From Elusimicrobia bacterium ADurb.Bin231 (GTDB lineage: Bacteria; Elusimicrobiota; UBA8919; MWCF01): a DNA stretch of 43,171 nucleotides. Positions 16,346 through 23,561 of this stretch are shown here, piece by piece. A program made the position numbers and the translations under genes. Position 1 is the stretch's first letter; each line of letters opens with the position of its first letter. The stretch covers positions 1-43,171 of the forward strand of contig MWCF01000017.1 of NCBI GenBank assembly GCA_002069855.1, read 5' to 3'. The notes beneath the pieces were generated by a model. It was not told the DNA's origin. It saw nothing but the letters and a program-made list of their open reading frames with translations, and searched no databases.

Positions 16346-16356
16346 TAAAATAAAAA

Positions 16357-16632
16357 GTGTTAAAATATCGAATCATAGTAACCGGCAGAGTTCAGGGTAT
16401 AGGATACAGATACTTTGTGGTAAATGCCGCGAAAAAATACTGTATAACCGGATGGGTTAGGAATCTGCTTTCAGAACAGGTTGAGGCGCTTGCCGAAGGG
16501 GAAGAAGCGGATATTAATGATTTTTTAGAGTATATAAAAACCAAGCATCCGTACGCATTAGTAAAAAATGTAACCTGTTCAAAATCAGAAATTAAAAAGC
16601 CGGAATTTTCCGACTTTAGGGTGAATTTTTGA
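16357..16632 (+). CDS. acyP: Acylphosphatase
   Basis: A 91-residue acylphosphatase, which hydrolyses carboxyl-phosphate bonds. The signature VTGRVQGIGYRYFV contains the phosphate-binding arginine and GWVRNL the catalytic asparagine. The start is a GTG at 16357, 11 bases after the 3' end of tRNA-Pro(CGG), with no visible ribosome binding site. The gene seems to be expressed from the tRNA transcript. Its stop overlaps the start of the sigma factor gene (TGATG). Confidence 0.9.
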   Translation: MLKYRIIVTGRVQGIGYRYFVVNAAKKYCITGWVRNLLSEQVEALAEGEEADINDFLEYIKTKHPYALVKNVTCSKSEIKKPEFSDFRVNF

Positions 16633-17474
16633 TGGATATACTGGATCCGATTAAATTATATTTTGCCGCAGTAAGAAAGATTCCGCCGATACAAAACGGA
16701 GAAGCTGAAAAGCTTTTTGAAAGAATCCAGCGCGGCGACAAAAAAGCCAAAAAAAGGATGATTGAAGGCAATCTCCGTCTTGTTGTTGCTATAGCGAAGA
16801 AATATTATCATCCGCAGGTCTCTCTTGCTGATATAATAGAAGAAGGCAACATAGGTTTGATGCGCGCTCTGGAGAAATATAATCCAAATAAAGGCACTAA
16901 ATTTTCAACATACGCGACATTTTGGATTACCCAGTATATAGCGCAATATGTGTCATCCCAGATGAGAACAATCCGCATCCCGGAACATATTGTTTACAAA
17001 TTAAAACAATGGCAGCGGGAGTCGGAAAAGTTAAAGCAATCTCTCGGCAGGCAGCCTTCTTCAGAAGAGATAGCCAAAAAATTAAAAATATCTCTGAAAG
17101 ATATAGGAGTAATGCTGGAAAATCTTGAGCTTTCTCAGGCTGTGTCTTCATTGGATGTGAAAATTGACGATAATGAAGCTGTTTCCGTCGGAGATATGTT
17201 GCCGGACGGCGAACATGAAGATCCCGCGGTTTCCATGAGAAACTCTAAAATTACGGAACAGCTGGAAAAGGTTCTTAGAAAACTCACGGCCAAAGAAAGA
17301 ATAGTTATGCGGCATAGATTCGAATTAACCGGCCGTCCGAAAAAAACTTTAAGTCAGTTGGGGAAATCGCTCGGGCTTTCCAGAGAAAGAATAAGACAAA
17401 TAGAGAAAAAGGCGTTCAATAAAATAAAAGATGAAATAACACAATTAAGATCAGTCGGTAACGATGATTTATAA
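16632..17474 (+). CDS. RpoD/SigA-like sigma70-family RNA polymerase sigma factor (short form)
   Basis: A sigma factor of 280 residues with regions 1.2 (DPIKLYFAAVRKIPPI), 2 (GNLRLVVAIAKKYY, DIIEEGNIGLMRALEKYNPN, KFSTYATFWITQYI), 3 (a segment beginning LGRQPSSEEIAKKL) and 4 (LSQLGKSLGLSRERIRQIEK). It lacks region 1.1 and is shorter than most housekeeping sigmas. It could be the primary sigma of a reduced type or a group 2 factor. The ATG at 16632 overlaps the acylphosphatase stop. A TTG one codon earlier is also in frame. Confidence 0.9.
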   Translation: MDILDPIKLYFAAVRKIPPIQNGEAEKLFERIQRGDKKAKKRMIEGNLRLVVAIAKKYYHPQVSLADIIEEGNIGLMRALEKYNPNKGTKFSTYATFWITQYIAQYVSSQMRTIRIPEHIVYKLKQWQRESEKLKQSLGRQPSSEEIAKKLKISLKDIGVMLENLELSQAVSSLDVKIDDNEAVSVGDMLPDGEHEDPAVSMRNSKITEQLEKVLRKLTAKERIVMRHRFELTGRPKKTLSQLGKSLGLSRERIRQIEKKAFNKIKDEITQLRSVGNDDL

Positions 17475-17501
17475 TTTTATTTTTTAAAAGGATGTGGGTT
17501 T

Positions 17502-18014
17502 ATGGAACTTGAAAGATACATACGGGATATACCGGATTTTCCCAAAAAAGGCATTATGTTTAAAGATATTACGCCTCTGTTAAAAGACGCGCGGGCATTT
17601 GAGACAGCGATAGAAATGCTTGCCGCAAAATATAAAGACGCCAAAATAGACAAAATTGCCTCTATGGAATCCCGCGGATTTATTCTGGGTGCGGCTCTTT
17701 CCATGAAGCTTCGTTGCGGATTTATACCGATAAGGAAAAAGGGAAAACTGCCTTATGAAACCATTAGAGAAGAATATGCTCTTGAATACGGCACTGATTT
17801 ATTGGAAATGCACAAAGACGCTTTGGAAAAGGGCGAAAATATTCTTATTGTCGACGATGTGCTGGCTACCGGAGGCACAGCAAACGCAGTATGTCGCCTG
17901 ATAGAAAAACTCGGCGGCAATATAGCGGCTCTTTGTTTCCTTATAGAACTTTCATCTTTAAATCCGAGAAAAAAGTTGGAAGGGTATCCGATAGAGTCTT
18001 TAATAATCTATTAG
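17502..18014 (+). CDS. apt: Adenine phosphoribosyltransferase
   Basis: A 170-residue purine salvage enzyme that makes AMP from adenine and PRPP. The PRPP-binding motif ILIVDDVLATGGTANA lies near residue 118. Other family blocks are FPKKGIMFKDITPLL near residue 9 and ESRGFILGAAL near 55. AAGGATG precedes the ATG by about 9 bases. It lies 27 bases after the sigma factor gene and 45 before metE; adenine salvage fits with methionine and SAM turnover, but that link is inferred. Confidence 0.94.
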   Translation: MELERYIRDIPDFPKKGIMFKDITPLLKDARAFETAIEMLAAKYKDAKIDKIASMESRGFILGAALSMKLRCGFIPIRKKGKLPYETIREEYALEYGTDLLEMHKDALEKGENILIVDDVLATGGTANAVCRLIEKLGGNIAALCFLIELSSLNPRKKLEGYPIESLIIY

Positions 18015-18059
18015 CAACAAAGTTTTTTAATTAGAAATTAAATAAAAAAGGAGAAGATA

Positions 18060-20255
18060 GTGACTATGCGTATTTATGCTTACGGTTTCCCAAGAATAGG
18101 AAAAAACAGAGAGTACAAAAAATCGATAGAATCATTCTGGAAAAAAGAGATTGCATCTGAAACTTTAAAATCGGAATTGGAAAAATTGGATTTTCAACGG
18201 TCGGAAACATACAAAAAATATGACGCGAAATATCCTATAGGAGAAATGACTTTATACGATAATATGCTTGATGCCGCCGTAATGTTAGGTCTTTACGAAA
18301 ATTCTAATTTGGATGATTATTACGGATTCTGCCGGGGAGTAAAAGCTCTGGAAATGAGAAAATGGTTTAACACGAATTACCATTACCTTGTGCCTGAGTT
18401 TGATAAAAATTTTTCTCCGTCTTCGTTCAAATCTGTTAAAAAGAAACTTCTTTCGGCGCTTAAATCCAATCCGGACGGAGTGTCTTACCTTATAGGTCCA
18501 TATACATTTTTGAAACTTTCAAAAGGAATCAAAAAGAAAAATCTTCCTGAATATATGTCCGCACTTGCCGGTGTATACTGCGAACTTGTGAAAGATCTGG
18601 GAGATGTGCATATAGACGAACCCGCTTTTGTCACTGATGTCCGCAAAAGCGACGTTCTTATGATAAAAGAGGCATATAAAAAAATTACTTCTGCGAATAA
18701 AAACATATTTTTGTTTTCCTATTATGAATCTTGCGGATTTGTTCAGGAATTATATGATCTCCCGTTGAAAGGCATAGGTCTTGATTTCGTAAACGGTCAG
18801 AAAAATCTCTCTGCAATAAAAAAATACGGCTTTCCCGACGATAAGATTCTCATTGCCGGCATTGTCAACGGACGGAACGTATGGAAAACGGATGTTTTAA
18901 AGAGCGTTAAATTTCTTAAAAAACTCTCAAAATACGCGAAGAACATAATGATATCAAATGCTTCTCCATTGTACCATTTGCCCGTTACTGTGAAAGGCGA
19001 AGAAAGTTTATCCGACGGAATTTTTTCTTCTCTTGCGTTTGCGGAAGAAAGATTATACGAACTCAAATTAATTGCGGATTGTTGTTCCGGCGTCGTTTCG
19101 CAAGAGGCAAAAACTTATAACACGCAGTCACTGGCGACAGCTGAAAATCCGGCGATAAAATCAAGAGTCGCCTCTCTTTCCAAAGATGATTTCATAAAAT
19201 CCGTTCCTCTGGAACTCCGAAGGAAAAAACAGCAGGATATACTTAATCTTCCGTTGTTCCCGACCACAACAATAGGCAGTTTCCCCCAGACCAAGGAAGT
19301 CAGGTCGAAAAGGGCGGATTTCCGTGCAGGCAGAATTACCAAAGAAGAATATGGAGCGTTTATAAGAGAAAAGATACGTGGTTTGGTGGAATACCAGCTT
19401 GAAGCGGGGCTGGATGTTTTGGTCCATGGAGAATACGAGCGTACTGATATGGTGGAATTTTTTGCCGAAAAACTGGACGGCATAGCCACCACTAAAAACG
19501 GTTGGATAATTTCCTACGGGACACGCGGTTACAGACCGCCCATAATTTACGGAGATGTGTCAAGGCCGGCTCCTATGAGCGTGGAAGAAATTTCTTTTGC
19601 TCAAAGCATTTCGTCTAAGCCAGTCAAAGGGATGCTTACCGGACCTGTTACTATAATATCATGGAGCTTCGCTCGCGAAGATATTCCTATTAGCGAGGTG
19701 GCGTATCAAATAGCGTTGTGTTTGCAGGACGAGATAAAGGATTACGAAAAATCCGGAATAAAAATAGTTCAAATAGACGAACCTGCTTTCAGGGAAAAGG
19801 CGCCTATAAAAAAGAAGAACTGGCCGGATTATTTTGAATGGGCGGTAAATTCTTTCAATCTTGCGTCTATGTCGCTGCCTGAAACACAGATACACACGCA
19901 TATGTGTTATTCCGCGTTCGGTGAGATTATAGATCAAATCAACCGCATGGATTTCGATAAAATCACTATAGAAGCCTCGCGAAGCAGAGGGGATATAATA
20001 AAAAGTTTTGAAAAGATTAATTTTCGCAGGCAGATAGGAATAGGCGTATGGGACATACATTCTCCCAAAGTTCCGTCAGTAAAGGAAATGGAGAAAATAG
20101 TAAAGCGTTCGCTGAAAGTTATACCTAAAGAAAATTTTTGGATAAATCCGGATTGCGGTTTGAAAACACGGGATTGGCCTGAAACAAAGGAATCCTTAAA
20201 AAATCTTGTGGCTCTGGCGTTAAAACTGCGCCAGAAATTTGGTTCTGTAAAATAA
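18060..20255 (+). CDS. metE: Cobalamin-independent methionine synthase MetE
   Basis: A 731-residue enzyme that transfers a methyl group from methyltetrahydrofolate to homocysteine. It has the two-domain MetE layout. The N-terminal half is YAYGFPRIGKNREYKKSIES and so on; the catalytic half begins near residue 400 with TTTIGSFPQTKEVRSKR. The zinc ligands are the His and Cys of HTHMCYS near residue 613 and the Cys of NPDCGLKTR near residue 697. A GTG at 18060 has AAGGAG six bases upstream; an ATG at 18066 is also in frame. No SAM or B12 riboswitch is seen in the 45-base gap upstream. Confidence 0.95.
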   Translation: MTMRIYAYGFPRIGKNREYKKSIESFWKKEIASETLKSELEKLDFQRSETYKKYDAKYPIGEMTLYDNMLDAAVMLGLYENSNLDDYYGFCRGVKALEMRKWFNTNYHYLVPEFDKNFSPSSFKSVKKKLLSALKSNPDGVSYLIGPYTFLKLSKGIKKKNLPEYMSALAGVYCELVKDLGDVHIDEPAFVTDVRKSDVLMIKEAYKKITSANKNIFLFSYYESCGFVQELYDLPLKGIGLDFVNGQKNLSAIKKYGFPDDKILIAGIVNGRNVWKTDVLKSVKFLKKLSKYAKNIMISNASPLYHLPVTVKGEESLSDGIFSSLAFAEERLYELKLIADCCSGVVSQEAKTYNTQSLATAENPAIKSRVASLSKDDFIKSVPLELRRKKQQDILNLPLFPTTTIGSFPQTKEVRSKRADFRAGRITKEEYGAFIREKIRGLVEYQLEAGLDVLVHGEYERTDMVEFFAEKLDGIATTKNGWIISYGTRGYRPPIIYGDVSRPAPMSVEEISFAQSISSKPVKGMLTGPVTIISWSFAREDIPISEVAYQIALCLQDEIKDYEKSGIKIVQIDEPAFREKAPIKKKNWPDYFEWAVNSFNLASMSLPETQIHTHMCYSAFGEIIDQINRMDFDKITIEASRSRGDIIKSFEKINFRRQIGIGVWDIHSPKVPSVKEMEKIVKRSLKVIPKENFWINPDCGLKTRDWPETKESLKNLVALALKLRQKFGSVK

Positions 20256-20299
20256 CGCCTGCGCGAATATTATTTTTGTTAAGGTATCTTTGATTGCTA

Positions 20300-20327
20300 T
20301 TGACATAGAGATTATTTAATATATAAT
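20300..20327 (+). promoter_or_regulatory. Promoter of rex
   Basis: A perfect TTGACA at 20300-20305, 16 bases, then a perfect TATAAT at 20322-20327. The leader would be about 14 bases and holds CAAGG before the ATG at 20348. Confidence 0.75.
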
Positions 20328-20347
20328 TATGAAAATAATAACAAGGC

Positions 20348-20992
20348 ATGAATATTGAAAAAAAAACTGAAATTCCTCAGGAAACAATCAGAAGGCTTAG
20401 TTTGTATTTACGGATGCTCAGGCGCTTGAATGCTCAGGATGTAAAAGTCGTTTCGTCAGACAAAATAACTAAGTTCTTAAATATATCGTCGGAACAATTC
20501 AGGAAAGATCTTTCATATTTTGGAGAATTCGGTTGCCGCGGCGTCGGGTATAATGTAAATTTTTTGATACGGGCAATAGAAAAGATTTTAGGTACCGATA
20601 AAATATGCAGAATTGCGGTGATCGGTGTTGGGAAACTCGGAACTGCTCTGATAGGGTATCCGGGTTTTACGGATTTCAAGTTCCAGATTGTGGCAGCTTT
20701 TGACAATGATCCCGCTAAGATAGGAAAGAAGATAGAAAATCTTATCGTGCTTGACAGCGCAGACGTGAAAAAGGAGCTCAAAAGATTAGCCGTTAAAATG
20801 GTCATTCTCGCAGTGCCTGCCTTTGCCGCGAATGCTGTAAGCGAAGACCTCGCGAAGTGCGGGATAAAGGCAATACTTAATTTTTCCCCGATCAATATTA
20901 ACATGCGTAGAGAACTTTGCGTTTCTAATGTTGATGTGGCGTGCGAATTGGAAGGCCTCGCGTACAGGCTGAAGAAAAAGATGAAAGAATAA
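20348..20992 (+). CDS. rex: Redox-sensing transcriptional repressor Rex
   Basis: A 214-residue Rex. The N-terminal winged helix (RRLSLYLRMLRRL, LNISSEQFRKDLSYFGEFGC) binds DNA. The C-terminal Rossmann domain has AVIGVGKLGTAL near residue 90 and binds NADH or NAD+. NADH releases Rex from operators of the TTGTGA-N6-TCACAA type. Such an operator lies 17 bases after this gene, in front of the hydrogenase genes. Rex is therefore the likely direct regulator of that operon, tying hydrogenase expression to the NADH/NAD+ ratio. Confidence 0.96.
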   Translation: MNIEKKTEIPQETIRRLSLYLRMLRRLNAQDVKVVSSDKITKFLNISSEQFRKDLSYFGEFGCRGVGYNVNFLIRAIEKILGTDKICRIAVIGVGKLGTALIGYPGFTDFKFQIVAAFDNDPAKIGKKIENLIVLDSADVKKELKRLAVKMVILAVPAFAANAVSEDLAKCGIKAILNFSPININMRRELCVSNVDVACELEGLAYRLKKKMKE

Positions 20993-21008
20993 TTTTTTTT
21001 AAATAACA

Positions 21009-21026
21009 TTGTGATAAATTTCACAA
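21009..21026. promoter_or_regulatory. Rex operator upstream of the hydrogenase operon
   Basis: TTGTGATAAATTTCACAA has perfectly complementary 6-base arms around a 6-base A/T centre, the established Rex-box layout. It is the only match I found in the window and ends 22 bases before the ATG of the first operon gene. TTGTGA could itself serve as a -35 element, but no good -10 hexamer follows at the right distance. Confidence 0.85.
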
Positions 21027-21048
21027 AGATAAAAATAAATCACCATAT

Positions 21049-21414
21049 ATGAAAATTAATGAGATAACAAAAGTAGTGTCCGGGAAAATATTGCAAAGCG
21101 ATGGCAAAAACGATATAGATATAAAATATGCTTTTGCCGCTGATTTGATGAGCGATGTCCTGTTTGTAATCAGCAGAAAAGAAGAGCCGATACTTTTAAT
21201 TACTGGAGTTACAAACCCGTCGGTGATCAGGACTGCCGCTATATTGGATATTTCGGTAGTGCTTATTGTCCGCGGCAAACCGGTATCAGATGAAACTATA
21301 AAAGTTGCCAAAAGAAATAAAGTAATAGTATTGCATACGAATCATATAATGTTTGTAACCTGCGCGCTGCTTCACAATGCGGGGCTGGAAGGTGCTCCTT
21401 GGACGATAACGTGA
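21049..21414 (+). CDS. DRTGG-domain protein, first copy
   Basis: A 121-residue protein made almost wholly of a DRTGG domain, a regulatory fold also found next to CBS domains and in phosphotransacetylases. The core runs through FAADLMSDVLFVISR, LLITGVTNPSVIRTA and ISVVLIVRGKPVSDETI. Stand-alone DRTGG genes are recurrent in clostridial and thermophile [FeFe] hydrogenase operons, but their ligand and role are not established. It is the first gene after the Rex operator and overlaps the next gene. A second copy of the domain lies two genes on. Confidence 0.78.
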   Translation: MKINEITKVVSGKILQSDGKNDIDIKYAFAADLMSDVLFVISRKEEPILLITGVTNPSVIRTAAILDISVVLIVRGKPVSDETIKVAKRNKVIVLHTNHIMFVTCALLHNAGLEGAPWTIT

Positions 21415-21827
21415 TAACATCTTTTTCGATGAGAATCTTTGTGGAAGACATAGCGAACATCGGTTCAACTACTTTGAAAATAAAGAATAAACTTAAAGAT
21501 ATAGTTTCCAGGCCGGATGCTCTTCGCAGGCTTGGCGTTTGTTTGTTCGAATCAGAGGCGAATTTGGCCATACATTCCACTGGAGGGGTGTTGGAAATAG
21601 TAGTTTTTTCGTCCAAAATCTCAGTAACCGCATCCGACAACGGTCCCGGTATCCCGGATATAGAAAAGGCATTGACTCCGGGTTTTTCTACCGCTCCTCC
21701 ATGGGCGCGGGAACTCGGGTTCGGTAGTGGGATGGGATTGAAAAATATAAAGCGGTTATCAAACGCTTTTAGCCTGATGTCGACTTCTGCGGGGACTGTT
21801 TTGAAATTTGAGATTGCGACTTTATGA
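21399..21827 (+). CDS. HATPase (anti-sigma/RsbW-like) protein, first copy
   Basis: A protein of about 142 residues with a GHKL ATPase fold and no kinase dimerisation domain. Visible are the N box (FESEANLAIHS), G1 (DNGPGIPD) and G2 (FGSGMGLKNIKRL). This is the architecture of RsbW-type anti-sigma serine kinases. The start is a TTG at 21399 with GGAAGG six bases upstream, overlapping the DRTGG gene. A GTG at 21411 (GTGA overlap) and an ATG at 21429 are alternatives. Genes of this type accompany DRTGG genes in many hydrogenase operons; the target is unknown. Confidence 0.78.
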   Translation: MDDNVITSFSMRIFVEDIANIGSTTLKIKNKLKDIVSRPDALRRLGVCLFESEANLAIHSTGGVLEIVVFSSKISVTASDNGPGIPDIEKALTPGFSTAPPWARELGFGSGMGLKNIKRLSNAFSLMSTSAGTVLKFEIATL

Positions 21828-22162
21828 AAATAGATGAATTGTCAAAGATAGAAGGTTTTAAAAAACTTGCTGATAACAGCGCATCCGGAAAAGAATTCGG
21901 TTCCGTATATATTTCCGATCTTCTAAGCGTAGTGCTTTCCAAAGCGGAACACGGATGTTTATGGATTACAGCACAGTCACATAAAAATATAGTCGGCGTT
22001 GCGTCTGTCAAAGAGATTTCCGCAATACTGATTGTAGAAGGATTTATGCCGGATGGGGACACTATAACGAAAGCGCGCGAAGAAAATATAGAAATTTTCA
22101 CGACAGAGTTGTCAGCTTTTGAATCTGTAAAACTGATACTAAAAAAGAACGGAGATTTATAA
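21824..22162 (+). CDS. DRTGG-domain protein, second copy
   Basis: A 112-residue DRTGG-domain protein. It parallels the first copy: VYISDLLSVVLSKAEHGCLW, then NIVGVASVKEISAILIVEG and FMPDGDTITKAREENIEIFT. The ATG overlaps the preceding stop (ATGA), so the DRTGG, HATPase and DRTGG genes are likely translated as a unit. Function unknown; a sensory or allosteric role in the hydrogenase operon is inferred from repeated co-occurrence in anaerobes. Confidence 0.75.
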   Translation: MKIDELSKIEGFKKLADNSASGKEFGSVYISDLLSVVLSKAEHGCLWITAQSHKNIVGVASVKEISAILIVEGFMPDGDTITKAREENIEIFTTELSAFESVKLILKKNGDL

Positions 22163-22167
22163 AACCA

Positions 22168-22635
22168 ATGAAAACCGATAAAAAGATGCCTCAAGTTGAT
22201 ATGATATTGAGAAGGGAAGGTTTGTCCCGGGATTCTCTTATTCAGGTGCTCCACGCCGTGCAGGAGGATATGGGATATTTGCCTAAGGATGTTCTTGTGT
22301 ATATTTCATCCAAAATGAATATACCTCTTTCAGTTATTCACGGTGTGGTAACATTTTATAATTTTTTTAAAACCGCGAAAGACGCGGAACATGTAATTAT
22401 GGTGTGTATGGGAACTGCATGTTATGTTAAAAATGCCGCAGGTGTTCTTAAGGCGATAGAAGAATATTTAGGTATTAAGGCCGGAGAGGTGACAAAGGAC
22501 GGCAAATATTCTCTTAGAATGGTAAGATGTCTTGGAGCGTGCGGAATGGCGCCTGTTATTTCCGTAGATGGAAAGGATGTTTACGGAAGGCTAACTCCGG
22601 AGAAAGTGATAGAAGTATTGCAAAAATACAAATGA
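22168..22635 (+). CDS. hndA: NuoE-like [2Fe-2S] subunit of the hydrogenase (HndA/HydC type), first copy
   Basis: A 155-residue thioredoxin-fold [2Fe-2S] protein. The N-terminal helical part (GLSRDSLIQVLHAVQEDMGY) is complete. The four cluster cysteines lie in VCMGTACYV and CLGACGMAP. In bifurcating hydrogenases this subunit sits beside the NuoF-like flavin subunit. It starts 5 bases after the second DRTGG gene, and its stop overlaps the next ATG (ATGA). The four-residue and three-residue Cys spacing is that of the family. Confidence 0.92.
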   Translation: MKTDKKMPQVDMILRREGLSRDSLIQVLHAVQEDMGYLPKDVLVYISSKMNIPLSVIHGVVTFYNFFKTAKDAEHVIMVCMGTACYVKNAAGVLKAIEEYLGIKAGEVTKDGKYSLRMVRCLGACGMAPVISVDGKDVYGRLTPEKVIEVLQKYK

Positions 22636-23177
22636 AGGAACTTTCATTAAATATTTTGGACATCGTAGAAAACTCCGTTAATGCTTCTGCGAAAAATATT
22701 GATATTGTTATCGAAGAATCCGCAAGAGAAGATACGCTGGTGATAAAAATAAATGACGACGGAAGAGGTATGGATGAAAGTGTGCTGAAATCTGTACGGG
22801 ATCCCTTTATGACTACTAAGTCGAGCAAAAAGGTAGGATTGGGAGTATCTCTTTTAAACGCTTCTGCTCAGATGTGCGATGGCCGGCTGGATGTGGCGTC
22901 TTCTCCGGGAAAAGGCACGAATATATGCGCAGTATTTAAAAATTCTCATCTGGATCGTCCGCCTCTCGGAGACATATCAGGCACGTTGGTCGCGGTTATG
23001 GCCATGCATCCTGGCATCAATATTTCGTATTGCCATAAAATAAATGATAAAATATTTGCTGTGAATACTTCTTCTTTGCGCGAACTTATGAGTCCTCTGC
23101 CGTTAAATAATCCTGCAGTTTTAAAAGGTATTGAGGAATACATAAAGTCAAACCTGGAAAATTTAAAGGAGGGTTAG
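22632..23177 (+). CDS. HATPase ATP-binding protein, second copy
   Basis: A protein of 181 residues with a GHKL ATPase domain: ILDIVENSVNASAKN (N box), INDDGRGMD (G1), and KKVGLGVSLLNASAQM (G2). There is no phosphoacceptor histidine region. The C-terminal 60 residues do not resemble a known domain to me. The correct start is the ATG at 22632, overlapping the NuoE stop; longer readings upstream run out of frame inside the NuoE gene. Such genes between NuoE- and ferredoxin-like genes are common in anaerobe hydrogenase operons. The role is unknown. Confidence 0.78.
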   Translation: MKELSLNILDIVENSVNASAKNIDIVIEESAREDTLVIKINDDGRGMDESVLKSVRDPFMTTKSSKKVGLGVSLLNASAQMCDGRLDVASSPGKGTNICAVFKNSHLDRPPLGDISGTLVAVMAMHPGINISYCHKINDKIFAVNTSSLRELMSPLPLNNPAVLKGIEEYIKSNLENLKEG

Positions 23178-23181
23178 AGAA

Positions 23182-23556
23182 ATGGAAAAGATAAAATCTC
23201 TGGAAGATTTAAAGAATTTAAGAGATAAAGCCAAAGAAACATTGCGGACGCGAAGCGGGGATGTGAAAGTTACCATATTCGCGAGTATGGGGACAGTCGG
23301 GATTGCCGCAGGCGCGCGGGAAGTTCTTAAGATGATCATAAGCGAACTTGAAAAAAGGAATTTTTCCGATGTTGAAATAATAGAAGGCGGTTCGCTCGGG
23401 CTTGATGTCGAAGAACCGGTGTTGACTATAGAACGCGCCGGCACGAAAATCACTTACGGAAAAGTTACTCCTGAGATGGCAAAACAGATAGTAATTCAGC
23501 ATGTGATTAACGGCCAGCCGATAGGCGAATATGTTATAGCAAGGAGTAAAAAGTAA
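23182..23556 (+). CDS. hndB: HndB-like thioredoxin-fold ferredoxin homologue without cysteines
   Basis: A 124-residue protein in the position of HndB. The family normally binds a [2Fe-2S] cluster through four cysteines in blocks like GTCGIAAGA and GCxGLCxxEP. Here the same blocks read FASMGTVGIAAGAREV and EGGSLGLDVEEPV, and there is no cysteine in the entire protein. It therefore cannot bind the cluster and is probably structural. AAAGGAGGG precedes the ATG. It lies 4 bases after the HATPase gene and 5 before the first NuoF-like gene. Confidence 0.82.
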   Translation: MEKIKSLEDLKNLRDKAKETLRTRSGDVKVTIFASMGTVGIAAGAREVLKMIISELEKRNFSDVEIIEGGSLGLDVEEPVLTIERAGTKITYGKVTPEMAKQIVIQHVINGQPIGEYVIARSKK

Positions 23557-23561
23557 AGATT

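Noticed and set aside
18015-18059. SAM or cobalamin riboswitch before metE
   Set aside because: The gap is only 45 bases and has none of the conserved motifs.
22527-22631. Upstream extension of the second HATPase gene to 22527
   Set aside because: It is an out-of-frame reading inside the NuoE-like gene; family homology begins at the ATG at 22632.
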